Assembly (NCBI GenBank): GCA_041650595.1
Contig: JBAZKW010000038.1
Span: 1-5,036, forward strand
Reading direction: 5' to 3'
DNA from: CALFCX01 sp041650595
GTDB lineage: Bacteria > Margulisbacteria > WOR-1 > JAKLHX01
Length of the DNA: 5,036 bases
Of the stretch, positions 1 to 4,624 are shown piece after piece. Below the pieces are notes generated by a model. That model made no database searches. It was given only the letters and a program-made list of their open reading frames with translations, and was not told the DNA's origin. Both the position numbers and the translations under genes were made by a program. Position 1 is the first letter of the stretch. Every line of letters starts with the position of its first letter.

Positions 1-501
1 TTTTTCCTGAAAAGCCAGCAATTGGGCATTGTCCGGGCGGACGCGGGTCGGAGAACTTATAAGGAATTTTTTCAAATCAAAAAAATATTCTTCCACCTCC
101 CGGTTCAGCGGGGCAGAAGAAGAAAAATACAGATCGCGGAGAGCGGGAATGAGTTCCGGCAAAAGCTGTGTTTTTCTTGAAATGATGTCGTCGGAGGCAG
201 CGTCGAAGACGAGCAGGGAGGCAAGTTCTTCATGGGTGTTGATCCGGAGGATTTTTCGTTCCTTGGCGTCCATCGCTTGCGCATAAGCAGTTGAAAGAAA
301 GGTTGTTTTCTGAATCTGGTTATACTGGCCCTCCAGAAAACTTAGGACCGTTGCGCCGCGTTCAGCGTGGCGGATCTCCTGGTTTATGACAAGGAAGTTC
401 CCAACGGCAAAGCCGACAAGAAAGATAAAGGCAAGCAGGAACTTCATGGCGGTGGAATAAAGAACCAGGGACGATTTTTTCCTGGCGCTCGGAGCGTTCA
501 T
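1..501 (-). CDS. Membrane-anchored sensor, N-terminal part (probable sensor histidine kinase), cut by window edge
   Basis: The minus-strand frame stays open from an ATG at 501 to the window edge, giving 167 residues (MNAPSARKKSSLVLYSTAMK at the start). A basic N-terminus (RKK) is followed by one hydrophobic membrane helix at about residues 20-40, then a polar, largely helical stretch (41-167) that would lie outside the cytoplasm. No second membrane helix, HAMP, HisKA or ATPase motif is reached, so the kinase call is inference from the neighbours: the gene directly follows two receiver-type genes and overlaps the nearer one by four bases (ATGA, 498-501), a translational-coupling arrangement. 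GAGG about 10 nt upstream of the ATG supports this start. A chemoreceptor or another membrane sensor with a single N-terminal anchor is the main alternative. That the frame is real is fairly sure; the function is not. Confidence 0.7.
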   Translation of the reverse strand, partial: MNAPSARKKSSLVLYSTAMKFLLAFIFLVGFAVGNFLVINQEIRHAERGATVLSFLEGQYNQIQKTTFLSTAYAQAMDAKERKILRINTHEELASLLVFDAASDDIISRKTQLLPELIPALRDLYFSSSAPLNREVEEYFFDLKKFLISSPTRVRPDNAQLLAFQEK

Positions 502-878
502 CGCGTCTTTTCCTCGCGTGGTTTAAACGGGTGTTCCGGGGTATCCCCCCTGATCATATCTGACTCCGGGTTTCTTGAGCTTGCCGGACTCTCCCTTGGC
601 GTGGTGTCGGTCAATCGCCCGTGGCCACGAACGGGATATGACGGGCCTTGGAACGGACGGTGATAGAGGTTCAGATACCCGGGAAATCCCGGGGCATCAA
701 ATGCCAGGCTTTTTCGCTCGACGCCCGCAAAGTTTGTAGCAAAGTGACGCAGGGGGGTGATCCTGAAGCACGGGTTTTCTTTCCTGCCGGGGCAAATCCT
801 CAAAACATCCGCAAGTTCTTGATCGCCTTCAACAAGGAGCATCCTCAAACCGGGCTGCGTGGATTTTTCCTGGTTCAT
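498..878 (-). CDS. Degenerate receiver-like protein without phospho-acceptor motif (possible pseudogene)
   Basis: The ORF encodes 126 residues from the ATG at 878, chosen because AGAGG precedes it; the frame also extends to a GTG at 920. The length equals one receiver domain. The start of a receiver is clear (LRMLLVEGDQELADVLRI, about residues 11-28), but the usual acidic pair reads EGD. Colinear echoes follow: FRIT, FDA, PSYPV, LTDTT and RGDTPEH, where functional relatives have something like KGDxPEHLL. The segment that should carry the LLDLxLPD phospho-acceptor is missing: FDA runs straight into PGFPGYLNLY, and the conserved lysine position appears to be Arg. There is no frameshift, and the ATGA overlap with the downstream sensor is intact. 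It is therefore either a phosphorylation-independent pseudo-receiver in a working operon or a decaying gene whose frame survives by chance. Confidence 0.5.
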   Translation of the reverse strand: MNQEKSTQPGLRMLLVEGDQELADVLRICPGRKENPCFRITPLRHFATNFAGVERKSLAFDAPGFPGYLNLYHRPFQGPSYPVRGHGRLTDTTPRESPASSRNPESDMIRGDTPEHPFKPREEKTR

Positions 879-934
879 TCCACAACCTCTTTTCCGCGTC
901 GGGATTTGCCCCAGGGTCACCCTTGTTTAAGCGA

Positions 935-1360
935 TTAAAAATCCGGAAGGATCTTTTTGATAATCTCGAGAAGATCTCTGAACTCATAGGGTTTTGTCAA
1001 ATAAGCATCGGCGCCGATGACTTTGCCGTGGATCCTGTCGACTATCGAATCTTTGCCCGTCAGCATGATGATGGGGATCTTCGCGAGTTTTTCGTCGAAG
1101 CTTTCGCGGAGCGCCTTGCAAACCTCTTCGCCGGGAAGTTTGGGCATCATAAGATCGAGGATAATAAGGTCGGGGATCGTTTCTGTCGCTTCTTTGAGAC
1201 CGGCCATGCCGTCGAAAGCGGCGGAAACCGTGAAACCAAGGTTTTTTAACCGCATGGTCAGGAACTTGCTGGCGCTGTACTCGTCTTCGATGACAAGGAC
1301 TCTTTTTTTAGGGGAAGGAGTTTTTTCTTCGTGAACGGCTTTTTCCACGGGCGCTTTCAC
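935..1360 (-). CDS. Single-domain response regulator (CheY-like receiver)
   Basis: This 141-residue protein is a complete receiver domain with no output domain. The key residues are visible: acidic pair E25-D26 in RVLVIEDE, phospho-acceptor D69 in LIILDLMMPK, switch T101 in IIMLTGKD, and K123 in AYLTKPY. Such stand-alone receivers pass a phosphoryl group to a partner or act by protein-protein contact in the cytoplasm. The first 19 residues are a charged extension with no counterpart in minimal receivers. The frame is blocked by TAA at 1370-1372, so the start is GTG at 1360 or GTG at 1348; neither has a good Shine-Dalgarno sequence, and the exact start is uncertain. It is the first gene of a minus-strand set with the receiver-like gene (56-nt gap) and the membrane sensor, which suggests one two-component circuit. 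The family assignment is secure; the target is unknown. Confidence 0.93.
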   Translation of the reverse strand: MKAPVEKAVHEEKTPSPKKRVLVIEDEYSASKFLTMRLKNLGFTVSAAFDGMAGLKEATETIPDLIILDLMMPKLPGEEVCKALRESFDEKLAKIPIIMLTGKDSIVDRIHGKVIGADAYLTKPYEFRDLLEIIKKILPDF

Positions 1361-1483
1361 TCTTTCATTTTAAGATTTAAGGTTTCTGTTCCCAAATCCC
1401 TTTAGAAAGGCGGGCAGCCGAACCTCGGACCGCCTCTCCAAGGGGCGCACCAGCAACGACGTGCTGTTACCCTGCTTGCCACT
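1361..1483 (-). promoter_or_regulatory. Hairpin-rich 5' leader of the response-regulator operon
   Basis: The presumed untranslated leader holds several short inverted repeats: CAGCA/TGCTG around a six-base loop (1451-1466), and GGCGG/CCGCC (1409-1434) enclosing CCGA/TCGG (1418-1428). CCTTT/AAAGG lies at 1399-1410 and competes with the GGCGG arm. No known riboswitch class could be matched. An ATG at 1366-1368 opens a three-codon ORF (MKE, stop) whose TGA overlaps the GTG start at 1360. Regulatory function is inferred only from length, structure and position. Confidence 0.25.
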
Positions 1484-1489
1484 GGCGGC

Positions 1490-1518
1490 AGTATATCCGG
1501 CGAACAGAAAAAAAGCAA
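1490..1518 (-). promoter_or_regulatory. Putative sigma-70 promoter of the two-component operon
   Basis: On the minus strand, TTGCTT (1513-1518) and TATACT (1490-1495) are separated by exactly 17 bp. The -10 matches the consensus at five of six positions; the -35 matches at only three. Transcription would begin near 1483 and give a leader of about 120 nt before the GTG at 1360. No other gene on this strand could use it. Confidence 0.45.
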
Positions 1519-1639
1519 ATGCAGGAGACTTTTTAAAGCAGTTTTCGTTCTAACAAGGACCACAAAATTCTATCTTGTTTGATCACACATACCACGGTCT
1601 GTCCAGGCTTCTCTATCGAATGGCTGACGAAAGCGACTC
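1519..1639. other. Intergenic stretch with no recognised feature
   Basis: This lies between the putative operon promoter and the stop codon of the exported coiled-coil gene. I see no ORF with family similarity, no RNA gene and no convincing stem followed by a T-run, so how transcription ends after the upstream minus-strand gene is not evident. Confidence 0.4.
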
Positions 1640-1906
1640 TTACAGCCTGCCGTTGAAGTCATCAACGGTGCGCTCTAAATCCTGGACCCGACCGGATAAG
1701 GAGTTGACCGCCTGTTTCAGATCGGCAACGCTCTGCTCAAGATTATCCATTCTTTCACTCTTGAGCGTTTTCTGAAGATCAGCGAATTCCTGAGGAGTAC
1801 CGCTCACCCCCGTCCCTGCCGTTTCGTTCTCAGCCGCCCGCGAAAGCGGAAGCGCGACCGAAACAAACAACATTCCAAAAATTGCAACCGGCGTAAATTT
1901 TTTCAT
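1640..1906 (-). CDS. Small exported coiled-coil protein
   Basis: The ATG at 1906 is preceded by GAGGTGA about six bases upstream, an excellent Shine-Dalgarno sequence, so this start is preferred over upstream in-frame starts that run into a gene relic. The product is 88 residues. MKKFTPVAIFGMLFVSVALP is a classic signal peptide, with likely cleavage after SRA (residues 22-24). After a Gly/Thr-rich linker (about 27-38) the rest is helical. L56, V60, L63, V67, L70, V74, L77, V81, F84 and L88 give an uninterrupted Leu/Val a/d heptad pattern over five heptads to the C-terminus. A small dimeric or trimeric periplasmic rod, in the general style of Lpp-like or Tol/YbgF coiled-coil segments, fits. 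There is no lipobox cysteine, no C-terminal anchor and no recognised family. It appears to have its own promoter and to be monocistronic. Confidence 0.82.
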   Translation of the reverse strand: MKKFTPVAIFGMLFVSVALPLSRAAENETAGTGVSGTPQEFADLQKTLKSERMDNLEQSVADLKQAVNSLSGRVQDLERTVDDFNGRL

Positions 1907-1925
1907 AGGAATCACCTCAGGGGGA

Positions 1926-1934
1926 AGTGTACCA
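1926..1934 (-). promoter_or_regulatory. Extended -10 promoter of the coiled-coil gene
   Basis: On the minus strand the sequence reads TGGTACACT, a TGn extended -10 with hexamer TACACT at 1926-1931. It lies about 19 bp upstream of the ATG at 1906, leaving a very short leader that still contains the GAGGTGA ribosome binding site. No good -35 is present at the normal distance, as expected for extended -10 promoters. Confidence 0.4.
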
Positions 1935-1937
1935 TAT

Positions 1938-1954
1938 TTTCGTGGAACACGAAA
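1938..1954. promoter_or_regulatory. Perfect dyad over the -35 region, candidate operator
   Basis: TTTCGTG and CACGAAA form a perfect 7-bp inverted repeat around a GAA spacer. The dyad occupies the -35 side of the extended -10 promoter of the coiled-coil gene, a suitable place for a repressor or activator. No known operator consensus is matched. Confidence 0.3.
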
Positions 1955-1956
1955 TC

Positions 1957-1969
1957 GGAAGGAATCTTC
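1957..1969. repeat. 13-bp direct repeat, left copy (putative target-site duplication)
   Basis: GGAAGGAATCTTC here is repeated exactly and in the same orientation at 2315-2327. The two copies bracket the palindromic element, as expected for a duplicated insertion target. The motif is itself partly palindromic (CGGAAG/CTTCCG at 1956-1971), so part of the match could belong to the element ends. Confidence 0.55.
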
Positions 1970-2034
1970 CGGCAATTCATATTTTTTCTATAGCAAAGTC
2001 CGCAAAATTTCTCAGAGATTCCTCGCCGGCGTTC

Positions 2035-2058
2035 ATCCCGCCGCCAGCGAGGCGGGAT
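2035..2058. repeat. Hairpin inside the MITE-like element
   Basis: ATCCCGCC (2035-2042) and GGCGGGAT (2051-2058) form a perfect 8-bp stem with an 8-base loop in the left arm. The right arm has no equivalent, so this is a local side hairpin. Confidence 0.6.
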
Positions 2059-2082
2059 TCCCTCGTGCGTTCGGCTTTGCTC

Positions 2083-2230
2083 GCCCATGAGGCCTTGGCG
2101 GAGGCAGCTGTCGGAGTCCCGCAAAGCACGGTTTCCCCTGATCTTAAGGGGAATTTGCGGGACGAGACCGCAGACGGGCGAGAGCCGTTGGACCCGAGCA
2201 CCGTCGGTGCCGGACCAAGGCCTCATGGGC
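2083..2230. repeat. 16-bp perfect inverted repeat enclosing the element core
   Basis: GCCCATGAGGCCTTGG at 2083-2098 is exactly complementary to 2215-2230. It closes a 116-bp central loop that holds two further hairpins (2116-2163, and GCACC/GGTGC near 2198-2210). An exact 16-bp arm is the strongest single sign that the element is one structured unit. Confidence 0.8.
2116..2163. repeat. Central bipartite hairpin of the element
   Basis: GTCCCGCAAA (2116-2125) pairs perfectly with TTTGCGGGAC (2154-2163). Stacked inside, TTCCCCT (2133-2139) pairs with AGGGGAA (2147-2153). Only a seven-base one-sided bulge (2126-2132) separates the stems, and the loop is seven bases. As DNA it could extrude as a cruciform, and as RNA it would be very stable in either direction. 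Confidence 0.7.
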
Positions 2231-2314
2231 ACCATGCCCGCTCCGCCTCACGAGCGCGTCCCAGAATCTTGAGAAATTTTACTTTGTTCTCTCTGCAAAT
2301 ACCGGGAATTGCCA

Positions 2315-2327
2315 GGAAGGAATCTTC
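2315..2327. repeat. 13-bp direct repeat, right copy (putative target-site duplication)
   Basis: This is an exact copy of GGAAGGAATCTTC at 1957-1969. Removing the element and one copy joins the decayed minus-strand frame upstream to the sequence leading into the coiled-coil gene, giving SEDSFRFRV in a continuous frame. Confidence 0.55.
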
Positions 2328-2402
2328 AGATACTCCATTTTTTCTGTTCCTTGAGGCGAATGGATTTACCCCGTAGAGAGCCGCTAAGTCTTTATCCAGC
2401 AT
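2315..2402 (-). pseudogene. Remnant of an ORF6N-domain protein, interrupted by the element
   Basis: Minus-strand translation from 2402 reads MLDKDLAALYGV, very close to the opening of ORF6N domains (MLDxDLAxLYGV). About ten residues later comes RNRKNGVSEDSF, where ORF6N proteins have RNxxRFPEDF. The downstream half of the domain is absent: the frame runs into the MITE-like element and ends inside it. If the element and one direct repeat are removed, the frame continues SEDSFRFRV, closer to the family's PEDFRFxL. ORF6N proteins are phage- and mobile-element-associated and presumed DNA-binding. What remains is too short to function. The similarity is judged by eye over about 35 residues. Confidence 0.4.
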
Positions 2403-2483
2403 AGCCTCCACGATTGTGCTCCGCTTGAATTTTTGTTCACAGCCTGCCAGATCATGGATGGTCCTGGGAACCTTCAGGAGTCT
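2403..2483 (-). pseudogene. Frameshifted relic of a YifB/ComM C-terminus (left copy)
   Basis: Minus-strand translation gives RLLKVPRTIHDLAGCEQ, then KFKRST, then IVEA. The first part matches the C-terminal LLKVARTIADLxGSE signature of YifB/ComM Mg-chelatase-like AAA ATPases, which act in DNA branch migration during natural transformation. The odd middle is explained by two small insertions in A-runs (fwd T-run at 2430-2434, and near 2415): removing two bases and one base restores CEQIQAEHIVEA, nearly identical to CEQIQAEHIAKA in the relic at 4625-4783. After IVEA the expected IQYRS is missing and the ORF6N-like sequence begins. Only about 27 codons remain, with no ATPase motifs. Confidence 0.6.
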
Positions 2484-2557
2484 TGGCGGGAAAAAAGGAG
2501 TTCTTTCATGACTATTTCGATTAAAATTAAAACCTAAGTCAACTTTGTGTTATTGTT

Positions 2558-2589
2558 TTGAACAAATTTATTCCAAGCGAGGGTATAAT
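2558..2589 (+). promoter_or_regulatory. Putative promoter of the SGNH/TPR gene
   Basis: A perfect TATAAT lies at 2584-2589. The best -35, TTGAAC at 2558-2563, is 20 bp away, longer than optimal; at 17 bp spacing the hexamer is poor. The start point would be near 2596, giving a leader of about 55 nt. The gap 2484-2651 otherwise holds no recognisable gene. Confidence 0.4.
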
Positions 2590-2651
2590 TACTCCTTCTT
2601 TGAACCGTGTCCCCAAGAGTTTGACGACATACATATGCACCCACTAATTTT

Positions 2652-4541
2652 ATGACAGAAAAGAAGCTTCTGCGACCAAGAGTATCTCTCCAACAAAAAA
2701 TAGCCCTGGTGCTATTCGGGATATTTTTGTTTTTTGTGCTTCTGGAGGCAGGGTTGCGCCTGGGCGGGTTTGTCCTGTCATCAATCCAAGAACACAGGAA
2801 TCTGCAATCCATAAAACAAAAAGGCGTTTATCGTATTCTCTGTTTAGGAGAATCTACCACCCGGGACCAGTATCCGTCTTACCTGGAAGAGATCCTAAAC
2901 CAACGTGATAGGGGAGTGCGTTTTAGCCTAATCGATAAAGGTGGAGCGGGTGTAAACACCGCGGTTATATTAAGTCAAGTAGGCTCTTATTTGGACGAGT
3001 ATCATCCGGACATGGTAGTTACGATGATGGGGATTAATGATGGGGGTGGACATATTCCTTTTGAAGCACCCACTACTTCAAAAGGGATGCTTTTTATCCG
3101 GTCTTTTAGAACTTATAAACTGGCAAGGCTTCTTTGGTTGCATATCCTGACCAAAGCCAAGGAAACCGGTTTTTATAAAACTAACAATGATAAGGAGCAT
3201 TCCGAGAAAGTCCAAACGTATCTTCCGGGAGGCGAGTTAAAAGAAGCGCTTGCTGGTTCCGTTCCAGCCGAAGACTCCCTCAAGAAAGCTTTAGAGTTAA
3301 ATCCTAAAAACGATAATGCCTACGTTGAATTAGGATGGTCTTATCGTGATCAAGGCAAATTCTCTCAAGCTGAAGACTCTTTCACGAAAGCCATCGAGCT
3401 TAATCCTAAAAATGATAATGCCTACGTTGGATTAGAGCGGCTTTACCGGGATCAAGGCAAATACTCCCAAGCCGAAGACTTGTTTAAGAAGCTTATCGAG
3501 CTTAATCCTAAAAACGATAATGCCTACGTTGAATTAGAGCGGCTTTATCGTGATCAAGGCAAATACTCCCAAGCCGAAGATTCCTTTAAAAAAGCCATCG
3601 AGCTTAATCCTAAAAACGATAATGCCTACGTTGAATTAGGGTGGTCTTATCATGATCAGGGCAAGCTCCCCCAAGCCGAAGACTCTTTCACGAAAGCCAT
3701 CGAGCTTAATCCTAAAAACGATAATGCCTACGTTGAATTAGGATTGATTTATCGTGATCAGGGCCAGCTCCCCCAAGCCGAAGACTTTTTCAAGAAAGCC
3801 ATCGAGCTTAATCCTAAAAACTATAATGCCTACATTGAATTAGGATTGATGTATCAAACCCAAGGCAAATACTCCCAAGCCGAAGGCTTATTTAAGAAGC
3901 TTATCGAGCTTAATCCTAAAAACGATAATGCCTACGTTGAATTAGGATTGATTTATCGTGATCAGGGCCAGCTCCCCCAAGCCGAAGACTTATTCAAAAA
4001 GCTTATCGAGCTTAATCCTAAAAATGATTATGCCTACGTTGAATTAAAGCGGCTTTATCGTGATCAGGGCAAGTTCTTCCAAGCCGAAGGCTCTTTCAAG
4101 AAAGCCATCGAGCTTAATCCCAAAAGCAATAATATCTATAAAGCAATTTTAATATTATACGAAAAAATGGGTAAACCAAAGTTGGCAAAAGAATGTGCTA
4201 AAAAAGTAAATAAAATGAAGTTGGAGTATTATGCCCCTGTTACAGTTAACAACTATCGTAAGCTAAAAGAAATTCTAGATAGAAAAGGAATAAAACTGGT
4301 TTGCGTGCAGTATCCTATGCGTGATGTGGAGCCGTTAAAGCAAATATTTGGGAAAGAGGAAGGCATTATTTTTGTAGATAACGAAAGCGTATTCAAAGAA
4401 GCACTGAAGAAAGCAAGTTATAAAGAGTATTTTGTAGATATGTTTGGCGGTGACTTTGGCCATTGCACTCAAAAAGGCAACCGGCTTTTAGCTGAGAATA
4501 TTGCGGATGTAATCCTTAAAGAAGTCTTTAACAAGCAGTAA
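2652..4541 (+). CDS. Membrane-anchored SGNH-type hydrolase with an internal TPR array
   Basis: This is a 629-residue protein. A basic N-terminus precedes one membrane helix (about 17-40), which should place the rest outside the cytoplasm. SGNH-hydrolase blocks are recognisable: block I YRILCLGESTT with S68 as the likely nucleophile (GES instead of GDS), a block II-like KGGAGVNT (96-103), block III GIND (127-130) with N129, and block V DFGH (D601, H604) followed by CTQKGNRLLAENI. Between blocks III and V lie a helical linker (about 145-205) and eight near-identical 34-residue TPRs (222-493), with a half repeat before and a diverged one after (494-527). The domain then resumes with GIKLVCVQYPM. 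Such domains remove or transfer acyl or acetyl groups, often on cell-surface polysaccharides; the substrate here is unknown. ATG 2652 has no Shine-Dalgarno sequence. The gene is visibly AT-richer than the left part of the window and lies between two YifB relics. Confidence 0.88.
   Translation: MTEKKLLRPRVSLQQKIALVLFGIFLFFVLLEAGLRLGGFVLSSIQEHRNLQSIKQKGVYRILCLGESTTRDQYPSYLEEILNQRDRGVRFSLIDKGGAGVNTAVILSQVGSYLDEYHPDMVVTMMGINDGGGHIPFEAPTTSKGMLFIRSFRTYKLARLLWLHILTKAKETGFYKTNNDKEHSEKVQTYLPGGELKEALAGSVPAEDSLKKALELNPKNDNAYVELGWSYRDQGKFSQAEDSFTKAIELNPKNDNAYVGLERLYRDQGKYSQAEDLFKKLIELNPKNDNAYVELERLYRDQGKYSQAEDSFKKAIELNPKNDNAYVELGWSYHDQGKLPQAEDSFTKAIELNPKNDNAYVELGLIYRDQGQLPQAEDFFKKAIELNPKNYNAYIELGLMYQTQGKYSQAEGLFKKLIELNPKNDNAYVELGLIYRDQGQLPQAEDLFKKLIELNPKNDYAYVELKRLYRDQGKFFQAEGSFKKAIELNPKSNNIYKAILILYEKMGKPKLAKECAKKVNKMKLEYYAPVTVNNYRKLKEILDRKGIKLVCVQYPMRDVEPLKQIFGKEEGIIFVDNESVFKEALKKASYKEYFVDMFGGDFGHCTQKGNRLLAENIADVILKEVFNKQ
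3315..4130 (+). repeat. Eight tandem 102-bp repeats encoding TPRs
   Basis: Eight consecutive in-frame 102-bp units (816 bp) encode NAYVELGxxYRDQGKxxQAE followed by DxFKKAIELNPKND. Variants are shuffled: units 5 and 7 share an identical first half (GLIYRDQGQLPQAED), units 2 and 3 share ERLYRDQGKYSQAED, and units 1 and 4 share the SFTKAIE ending. This mosaic pattern points to recent duplication and gene conversion, so copy number may vary between strains and may be misassembled from short reads. Confidence 0.95.
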
Positions 4542-4624
4542 AAATAGCTTGAAACGGACCTTCCCCGCGAAAAGTGGATCAGCTGAAAATTAAGCGCGAT
4601 ACCTCGTTATTGACCAAAAAAACT
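4542..4624. other. Short intergenic gap, no clear terminator
   Basis: This is the space between the SGNH/TPR stop codon and the right YifB relic, which points toward it. I see no strong stem-loop with a T-run, and no ORF or RNA gene. Confidence 0.4.

Larger units (their letters stand above)
1970..2314. mobile_element. MITE-like non-autonomous palindromic element
   Basis: About 345 bp that folds on itself. The tips carry GGCAATTC (1971-1978) and GAATTGCC (2306-2313). The arms stay similar inward: AAAATTTCTCA at 2004-2014 pairs with TGAGAAATTTT at 2270-2280. A perfect 16-bp pair, GCCCATGAGGCCTTGG (2083-2098) and its complement (2215-2230), encloses the centre. Open frames across it have no family similarity and are by-products of the inverted repeat, so no transposase is encoded. 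The 13-bp exact direct repeats on both sides look like a target-site duplication. Long duplications (about 9-13 bp) occur among IS4-type elements, but the parent family cannot be named from these ends. It sits about 65 bp upstream of the coiled-coil gene and inside a decayed ORF6N-like frame. Confidence 0.6.

Noticed and set aside
29..286. Plus-strand open frames over the two-component operon (29-286, 367-663, 648-938, 923-1249, 1017-1334)
   Set aside because: They are antisense to minus-strand genes with recognisable domains or an in-frame sensor start, and show no domain of their own.
1409..1483. Possible c-di-GMP (GEMM) riboswitch in the minus-strand leader
   Set aside because: There is a loose likeness (AGGGTAA, a following stem, a late CTGCC), but the conserved GGGACGCAAAGCC core, the GNRA loop and its receptor are missing.
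1970..2314. Integron attC site or group II intron remnant
   Set aside because: There is no core-site sequence or integrase context for attC and no domain V/VI or reverse transcriptase signature; palindromic arms with flanking direct repeats fit a MITE better.
1927..2376. Open frames of 149, 107, 74 and 61 codons across the palindromic element
   Set aside because: They lie in the inverted repeat on both strands, lack good ribosome sites and family similarity, and are explained by the GC-rich structure of the element.
2621..2649. Second promoter (TTGACG at 2621) for the SGNH/TPR gene
   Set aside because: A -10 at proper spacing would be CTAATT at 2644-2649, placing transcription start inside the coding region.
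3315..4130. CRISPR array or satellite repeat
   Set aside because: The 102-bp units are in frame, contiguous and encode canonical TPRs; there are no spacers.
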